Below are positions 36,222 through 42,156 of a DNA stretch of 42,156 nt, piece by piece. Below the pieces are notes generated by a model. The model was not told where the DNA came from and searched no databases. It saw only the letters and a program-made list of their open reading frames with translations. Each line of letters begins with the position of its first letter. Position 1 is the stretch's first letter. This DNA comes from Candidatus Staskawiczbacteria bacterium (GTDB lineage Bacteria; Patescibacteriota; Minisyncoccia; Minisyncoccales; Staskawiczbacteraceae): NCBI GenBank assembly GCA_026395175.1, contig JAPLZF010000012.1, forward strand, positions 1 to 42,156, written 5' to 3'. A program made the translations under genes and the position numbers.

Positions 36222-37349
36222 TTACTTGCCTAAGTCATTATTTTTAATAGTTTCTACAATAAACTCCGCTAATTCTTTTTTGTTAAAGCCATACTTTACC
36301 TCTACATTTTTACCCTCAAAATCAACATTTCTTATTATCTCAATTTGTTTATCGGCTTCAAACCTCCCATATCCGCCAGAGCCAAAAGTCGTCCCAGTAT
36401 ATTTATGCCCGAAATTTTGGCTAAACGCTCGTTTCTGCTCCTCTGTTAGAGGCTGTTTTGATATTTGCCTAACTAATAAATGCCTAAAAGTGTGCGGGTG
36501 GTAATACTTAACTCCCGCATTTGTAAATCTTTTTTCAAAAATTTTCCTTAACGCTGTTTGTGCTTTCATAAATACTGGCTCAACTTTTCCTGTGTTGTAA
36601 TAACCTATATTATCTTTTCCGTTTTCAATTTTAGTAGCGGGAAATATAGGATTTTCTGGCGTAAATCCTCTTTGCTTTTGCAAGTAATCATACCATTGCA
36701 TAAAATAAGTTAGGGTCTCTTTGTAGAAAAAGGGGATTAAGACAGAGGTTATATTTGTTGAATTTTTTGTTTTTACTCCTAATTCAGTATGTTGGTATAA
36801 AACCTGTTTCTCTCGGTCAAAACTTTTCATTGGGAGCGTCATAATAGCCTCAATTCTCGCCCCTGTCATAACAGCCAAAGAAAGCAAAGCCTTGTCTCTC
36901 ATTTCAATCTCGTTCTCTCCCTTGATATTCTCAATGGCTTTTTTAACATCTTGCAAGTCGGGGCATTTTATATCTTTTGGCTGTATGGCTTCCTGTGTTT
37001 CCTTTTTTGTTAAATGCAGATAATCAACGGCATTGCTATCAATTCTCTTATAGCCCTTTTGCTTAGATAACCAATCAAAAAATAGCTTTATAAATCTTAA
37101 AATATGATAGCTGTAAGTTAGGCTAACATTCTCTTGGGAGCGGACTTTTTTCTTATTCCTTAGCCAGTTGGTAAATTCAACCGCTATTGTTTCGTTAAAA
37201 TTCTTAAAGTCTTTATAATCGGTAAAATCCTCCCATAAACAAATCGCATTTTCGTATCGGTTAACGCTTTTAGGTGAAAATTGTTTCTTAAATCTAAGCC
37301 ATTCATAAAATTTCCTTTTTATCTGCTCATTTTTATAAGTTGTTTTCAT
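36222..37349 (-). CDS. Tyrosine recombinase/phage-type integrase
   Basis: LSLAVMTGARIEAIMTL; YYHPHTFRHLLVRQISK; FSQNFGHKYTGTT. Confidence 0.8.
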   Translation of the reverse strand: MKTTYKNEQIKRKFYEWLRFKKQFSPKSVNRYENAICLWEDFTDYKDFKNFNETIAVEFTNWLRNKKKVRSQENVSLTYSYHILRFIKLFFDWLSKQKGYKRIDSNAVDYLHLTKKETQEAIQPKDIKCPDLQDVKKAIENIKGENEIEMRDKALLSLAVMTGARIEAIMTLPMKSFDREKQVLYQHTELGVKTKNSTNITSVLIPFFYKETLTYFMQWYDYLQKQRGFTPENPIFPATKIENGKDNIGYYNTGKVEPVFMKAQTALRKIFEKRFTNAGVKYYHPHTFRHLLVRQISKQPLTEEQKRAFSQNFGHKYTGTTFGSGGYGRFEADKQIEIIRNVDFEGKNVEVKYGFNKKELAEFIVETIKNNDLGK

Positions 37350-37412
37350 ATTTTTTTGTTTTATACCTTAATGGTTTGAATAGGACATTTAAGAGTAATA
37401 ATAAATAACTAC

Positions 37413-37811
37413 TTAATCCCGTTGGCATACCCTTAAATACTTAAATACCTTTCTCCCGCAAACCTCACAAATTCCAGCTTTTCTTAGTTGCTTGTGATTA
37501 TCTTTTCCTATTGTTTTGCCCGTTTCTATTATTTGCTCGCTTCCTGCTTTTGCCTTAACGGCTTTGTGGCATTTCAAGCATAAAAACTCATTTTCCCTTA
37601 TTGGAATTTTCCCTTTCTCCCGTTGCTTATTTATAAAATCTATTAAATCCTCTCCCCGAATAAAATATGGCTTTATACCCTCAATGGTTGCCAATCCCTC
37701 CTCACTAATCCAGCGACGGCAAGTTTTCCCGCTTACGCCATACAAATCCGTTATATCCTTTATTGAATAACTCCTCCTTGCCGTGATTAAGTTGATATTA
37801 TATTTAGGCAT
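37413..37811 (-). CDS. HTH plus zinc-ribbon protein
   Basis: YSIKDITDLYGVSGKTCRRWISEEGL; CLKCHKAV...CEVCGRKVFKYLRVC. Confidence 0.65.
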   Translation of the reverse strand: MPKYNINLITARRSYSIKDITDLYGVSGKTCRRWISEEGLATIEGIKPYFIRGEDLIDFINKQREKGKIPIRENEFLCLKCHKAVKAKAGSEQIIETGKTIGKDNHKQLRKAGICEVCGRKVFKYLRVCQRD

Positions 37812-37815
37812 AGGA

Positions 37816-37998
37816 TTATTTTTCAGTTCCTTTTTTCTGCTCTTTAATTCCTTTCTTTTTATAAAGGTTCGGATTAACCCTCATATCAACCTTTAAGAGC
37901 AACTGAAAAAATCCCAGTAAATTTTGCTCGGCTTCATAGTCGTCAGCTTCTATGTTTTCATTCTCCCTGTTTAGCTCGTTGGGGCTTTCTGCTTTCAT
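37816..37998 (-). CDS. Hypothetical protein (60 aa)
   Basis: Intact ORF in line with neighbours; no recognised domain. Confidence 0.4.
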   Translation of the reverse strand: MKAESPNELNRENENIEADDYEAEQNLLGFFQLLLKVDMRVNPNLYKKKGIKEQKKGTEK

Positions 37999-38105
37999 AC
38001 CCCTATCCTCCCACGAAAAATAAACTTAAATAAATCTTAACAATAGCAACAAAAAAACCCACTTTGTTAGGGCTTTTTGGGAGTTAGCCTACCTGTTAAG
38101 TTCTT

Positions 38106-39326
38106 TTAAGTTGTTTTAAGTTTTTTTGCTTTTCTTTTCTGCAAAGATAGAAGTTGCTTTTGAGTTATGATTTTTGTTTTAATTTCTGGGTTAATAAGTC
38201 TAATATCTCGTCCAACAATTACTTCTGTAAGAGCGTATCTCCCTCCCATATAAATCGGGCAATTTTCATTGTAATTAAAATAATCCCGCATACTAACCGA
38301 AATGTCTTTTACTCCCGTTCTGTTTTCTGGTCGTATATTTTTGTCCGCTATCTCTTTAATAAAAATTTGCCAACTTTCAGAATTGTCTTTTATCTCTCTT
38401 GTCTCATTGTAGCCGTCATTAACAGCAACAGAGTGTCTGCCGTTTTTTAACTCTATGATAGTTATTTTTTCTACTTTTACTTTTCCCTCGCTTATAGCCT
38501 GTGGTTTTACTTGTTTCTTTTGCCTTTCCATTTCGTCCATTTTCAAGATAATGTGATTTTGAAATCTTATCATTGTTGGCTTAACTTTTTCAATTTTATA
38601 AAAGATTGGTTGTCTGTCAGATTTTCCCTCCTCTACCATTAGCCATTCTCCATATAAAATATCGTGGCTCATCATTAACTCCTGCATTGCCTTTGGAGAG
38701 TGATTTTCTACGCCCTCTTTAACTAATACTTTACGCCTCTCCCTGCCGTTTTTAATAATTTTATAGTATCTAATAATATCGTTCATTTTTCCCCATAGCT
38801 CGGTTTCATACCTTTTCCGTCCCTCTTGCAGTAAATCAAAATACAATTTAATCTCGTCCGTTATAAGAAAATGTTTTATATTTGGGCTGTTTTCCCAAAA
38901 GATAATATATTTTAAGGCAAATTCTTTGTGCTCGGGTATTATGTAAAGAAAGCGGATAACTTCGGATAGCTCGTCGTGTAATGCTTCGGTTAAAGCCCTG
39001 CTTCCCATTATTTTTCCACTCAAATAGCCGTCGTAATCATTCAAAGCCTCTTTTATCCCAGCATTATCAACATTGTTTTTAGTGAGATAATCAACGAGCT
39101 CTTTATGAAACCCCTTAATCTGCTCCACGCAAATTGTATCTAACATTTTTAATTTATCCTCAACAATTTTCAACTCTCCCAATAAATTATTAGCAATTTG
39201 GTCAAATTCTGGCACACTTTCAACATAATCAAGGTAATCGCATAACCCATAAAAAAAGTCCTTTGTATTCGCAAGGTCAATAAAAGAATAATATAGTCTA
39301 TCCAAAATTTCTGTTTCTCGGCTCAT
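38106..39326 (-). CDS. Hypothetical protein of the integrative element (406 aa)
   Basis: Long intact ORF (MSRETEILDRLYYSFIDLANTKDFF...); no recognised domain. Confidence 0.6.
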   Translation of the reverse strand: MSRETEILDRLYYSFIDLANTKDFFYGLCDYLDYVESVPEFDQIANNLLGELKIVEDKLKMLDTICVEQIKGFHKELVDYLTKNNVDNAGIKEALNDYDGYLSGKIMGSRALTEALHDELSEVIRFLYIIPEHKEFALKYIIFWENSPNIKHFLITDEIKLYFDLLQEGRKRYETELWGKMNDIIRYYKIIKNGRERRKVLVKEGVENHSPKAMQELMMSHDILYGEWLMVEEGKSDRQPIFYKIEKVKPTMIRFQNHIILKMDEMERQKKQVKPQAISEGKVKVEKITIIELKNGRHSVAVNDGYNETREIKDNSESWQIFIKEIADKNIRPENRTGVKDISVSMRDYFNYNENCPIYMGGRYALTEVIVGRDIRLINPEIKTKIITQKQLLSLQKRKAKKLKTT

Positions 39327-39485
39327 TGCTCTTTAAGTATTTAGTATTAGACTATTTTACTTAAAAAGTTAAGCATTGTAAAGTATGCCGACTTGTATAT
39401 TCCTAAAATTTCGTGTTAGAGTATTATTATAAGCCTTATTAGGCAAGCGAGAAATTAAAAGTTGAGACAAGAGCGTCTAACTCAA

Positions 39486-39537
39486 CCCTCATAGCTCGCC
39501 AGTCAAAGGTTCTAAGTTCGTCTAATAGAGGGCACAA
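39486..39537 (+). pseudogene. tRNA-Lys-like remnant at right end of the element
   Basis: CCCTCATAGCTC...GGTTCTAAGTTCGTCTAATAGAGGGCACAA mirrors CCCTCGTAGCTC...GGTTTCGAGTTCGAGTCTCGACGAGGGCACAA of tRNA-Lys, lacking most of the D and anticodon arms. Confidence 0.55.
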
Positions 39538-39540
39538 TTA

Positions 39541-39571
39541 AAAAATTGCTAGGTCAGACCTAGCAATTTTT
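39541..39571. terminator. Bidirectional terminator overlapping dnaJ stop
   Basis: AAAAATTGCTAGGTCAGACCTAGCAATTTTTT. Confidence 0.8.
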
Positions 39572-40662
39572 TATAATCCTTCTTTTTTCAACTGGTCAAG
39601 CAGTTCTTTTTGCTTGCGGGATAATTTTTTTGGGGTTTTAACTTTAAATTCAACATACATGTTTCCCCTGCCGTACCCGCCAAAGTGCGGAATTCCCTTT
39701 CCAGAAATTCTTAAAACTTTTCCAGTTTCTGTTCCTTGCGGAACTTGCAGTAAAATATTTGTGCCTTCCAAGGATTTTATTTCTATTTCATCTCCCAAAG
39801 CTGCCTGTGAAAAATTAATTTCTGTTTGCGAAAATAAATCGTCTCCCCTTCTCTCAAATGCTGGATGTTTTTTAACAAATATTCTTGCAAATAAATTTCC
39901 AGCTTTTGCTCCCTTTTTTCCAGCCTCGCCTTTTCCATCAACCCTTATTACTTGGTTTGTATCAATTCCAGCTGGAATATGAATTTCAATTGTTTCCTGG
40001 CCTTTTGTTCTGCCCTCGCCTTTGCATACATTGCATGGCTTTTCGGGAATTGTGCCCTCACCCTTGCACTCGGGGCAAGTTGCCAAAGTTGTATAACTGC
40101 CAAAAACCGTTTTCTGAACCTGCTGAACTTGTCCTGTGCCTCGGCAAGAAAAACATTCTTTTATTTTTGTGTTGGGCTCGGCCCCGGTTCCTTGGCACCT
40201 GTGGCAAGTGGCCTGTTTTGATAAAGTTACCTTTTCAACATGTTCTTTCAACACTTTTTCTAAAGTCAGTTCAATGTCAACCTGAATGTCTTTCCCTTTT
40301 TTCGGGTCTTTTTTGGCAGTTCGCCTTCCTCCGCCAAAAAATTGCTCAAAAACATCGCCCAAGTCACCCATGTCAAATTCAACCTCTTCTTGCTGGCGGG
40401 TGTTTCCCCATGACCAATTAAAACCTTGGCCTTCAAACGGATTCCCTCCTGGCTGGCCACCGTCAAAAACTCTTCCATACTGGTCGTATTGAGCTCGTTT
40501 TTGCGCATCAGAAAGCACCTGGTACGCTTCGTTTATTTCTTTAAACTTTTTTTCATCACCGCCTTTGTCTGGGTGATATTGGTGCGCCAGTTTATGAAAT
40601 GCTTTTTTTATTTCATCTTGCGACGCGTTTTTAGTCACGCCGAGAATTTCGTAATAGTCCAT
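39571..40662 (-). CDS. dnaJ: Chaperone DnaJ
   Basis: J domain with [11 protein letters not shown]; four CxxCxGxG-type repeats; C-terminal substrate-binding domain. Confidence 0.95.
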   Translation of the reverse strand: MDYYEILGVTKNASQDEIKKAFHKLAHQYHPDKGGDEKKFKEINEAYQVLSDAQKRAQYDQYGRVFDGGQPGGNPFEGQGFNWSWGNTRQQEEVEFDMGDLGDVFEQFFGGGRRTAKKDPKKGKDIQVDIELTLEKVLKEHVEKVTLSKQATCHRCQGTGAEPNTKIKECFSCRGTGQVQQVQKTVFGSYTTLATCPECKGEGTIPEKPCNVCKGEGRTKGQETIEIHIPAGIDTNQVIRVDGKGEAGKKGAKAGNLFARIFVKKHPAFERRGDDLFSQTEINFSQAALGDEIEIKSLEGTNILLQVPQGTETGKVLRISGKGIPHFGGYGRGNMYVEFKVKTPKKLSRKQKELLDQLKKEGL

Positions 40663-40668
40663 GTCTTT

Positions 40669-42156
40669 TTATTTCTCTTCTTTATATTTTCCTTCTTCAG
40701 CGTCTGGTTTCTCATCATCTTTTGGTAAATCTTTTTCGTCTGGATTTGTTTGCGATTGTTCCTGTTTATAAAGTTCTCCGCCAATTTTCTGAATAAGCTC
40801 TGACAACTCCTGTGTTTTTAGCTTAATATCCTCTATGTTATCAGTTTTTTGCGCTTCCTTCAAGCCGTTAATTTTCTCTTCGACAGATTTTTTGTCATCT
40901 TCTTTTACCTTGTCTCCTGCGTCTTTTAAGGTTTTTTCACAGGTATAAATCAAAGCGTCTGCGGTATTTTTGATTTCAATTATTTCCTGTTTTTGCTTGT
41001 CGTCAGATGCGTGCATTTCTGCATCTTTTTTCATTCTTTCAACTTCATCTTTTGAAATTCCCGACGAGCCTTCAATTTTAATTGACTGAATTTTATTTGT
41101 TGCTTTGTCTTTTGCCGAAACATTTAAAATTCCGTTTGCGTCAATGTCAAATGCAACTTCTACCTGTGGAAGGCCTCGTGGAGCCGGTGGTATGCCGTCT
41201 AAAATAAATCGTCCAAGTGTTTTGTTGTCTTGTGCCATTGGCCTTTCACCCTGCAAAACATGCACCTCTACACTTGTTTGGCTGTCGGCTGCAGTTGAAA
41301 ACACTTGAGTTTTTGCAGTTGGCACAGTTGTATTTTTTGGAATTAAAATTGTGTCCACCCCGCCAAATGTTTCAATGCCCAAAGACAATGGAGTTACATC
41401 AAGCAATAAAACATCCCGCACATTTCCCTGCATAATTCCGCCCTGAATTGCAGCTCCAATTGCCACAACCTCGTCTGGGTTTACTTCTTTGTTAGGTTCT
41501 TTCCCAAAATATTTTTTCACCTCTTCTTGAATTTTTGGCATTCTTGTCTGCCCGCCTACCAATACGATTTCATTAATATCTTTTGGTTCAAGCTGGGCCT
41601 CTTTCATTGTTTTCTTAATCAAGTCAATAGACTTTTCAATGTCTTTTCCAACCATTTCTTCAAGCTGAGCTCTTTTTAATTTTAGCAATAAATGTTTTGG
41701 ACCGTTTTGGTCTGAAGTAATAAATGGCAAGTTAATTTCTGTTTCTAAACTAGAAGACAATTCAATTTTTGCTTTTTCTCCTGCTTCTTTAATTCTTTGC
41801 AAAGCCAAGTTGTCCTTTGATAAATCAACTCCGTTTTCTTTTTTAAATTCTGCCACAACCCAGTCCATAATTTTTTGGTCAAAGTCATCTCCGCCAAGGT
41901 GCGTATCTCCACCGGTTGCTTTAACCTCAATACTTCCCTGTTGTTCTTTATCTTCACCTTCTGAGGCTACAATTTCCATTGCAGTTACATCAAAAGTTCC
42001 GCCACCAAAGTCATAAACTACAATTTTCTCATCACGTTTTTTATTTAACCCATAGGCCAAAGCAGCTGCAGTTGGTTCATTTATAACCCTTCTTACATTA
42101 AACCCTGCAATTTCTCCGGCAATTTTTGTGGCTTTTCTTTGTGAATCATCAAAATA
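40669..42156 (-). CDS. dnaK: Chaperone DnaK, 5'-truncated by window edge
   Basis: Frame is open to the window edge ([40 protein letters not shown]...[12 protein letters not shown]). Confidence 0.95.
   Translation of the reverse strand, partial: YFDDSQRKATKIAGEIAGFNVRRVINEPTAAALAYGLNKKRDEKIVVYDFGGGTFDVTAMEIVASEGEDKEQQGSIEVKATGGDTHLGGDDFDQKIMDWVVAEFKKENGVDLSKDNLALQRIKEAGEKAKIELSSSLETEINLPFITSDQNGPKHLLLKLKRAQLEEMVGKDIEKSIDLIKKTMKEAQLEPKDINEIVLVGGQTRMPKIQEEVKKYFGKEPNKEVNPDEVVAIGAAIQGGIMQGNVRDVLLLDVTPLSLGIETFGGVDTILIPKNTTVPTAKTQVFSTAADSQTSVEVHVLQGERPMAQDNKTLGRFILDGIPPAPRGLPQVEVAFDIDANGILNVSAKDKATNKIQSIKIEGSSGISKDEVERMKKDAEMHASDDKQKQEIIEIKNTADALIYTCEKTLKDAGDKVKEDDKKSVEEKINGLKEAQKTDNIEDIKLKTQELSELIQKIGGELYKQEQSQTNPDEKDLPKDDEKPDAEEGKYKEEK

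Larger units (their letters stand above)
30607..39537. mobile_element. Integrative element at tRNA-Lys carrying a restriction-modification module (~8.9 kb)
   Basis: GAGGGCACAA direct repeat at 30607-30616 and 39528-39537; integrase adjacent to tRNA; all called genes on the minus strand. Confidence 0.8.

Noticed and set aside
39885-40421. 178-aa plus-strand ORF
   Set aside because: Antisense to dnaJ zinc-finger region.

Overview
The window looks like one contig from a low-GC Patescibacteria/CPR-type (Parcubacteria-like) bacterium. This is inferred from protein families and gene layout, not from an rRNA gene. Most of it is a dense core of translation and cell-envelope genes: efp, thpR, murC, tyrS, an archaeal-type aspS, dacA-like, mraY, a DEAD-box helicase, a type II glutamine synthetase, ctpA, rplI, pyrG, rpmA, uppS, gltX, murG, ftsW, a MurL-like/MurD fusion, dnaJ and dnaK, plus tRNA-Ala(GGC) and tRNA-Lys(TTT). 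Four accessory zones stand out. (1) 2380-3190 is a self-contained GC-rich orphan-gene cassette with a perfect consensus promoter, a long inverted-repeat leader and a terminator. (2) 3239-3910 is a PaaX/Cas2-like gene bracketed by two near-identical ~40-bp palindromes. (3) 22417-24445 is a two-gene unit (duplicated zinc-ribbon Cys-rich protein plus small HTH protein) bounded by a perfect 24-bp inverted repeat, with a third palindrome between the genes. (4) ~30607-39537 is an ~8.9-kb integrative element at the tRNA-Lys 3' end, carrying a serine recombinase, HsdS, a nuclease-methylase fusion, a tyrosine recombinase and HTH genes. It ends in a 10-bp direct repeat and a shrunken tRNA-like remnant. 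In addition, none of the 43 called CDSs with a visible stop ends in TGA. No CRISPR array or rRNA gene was seen.
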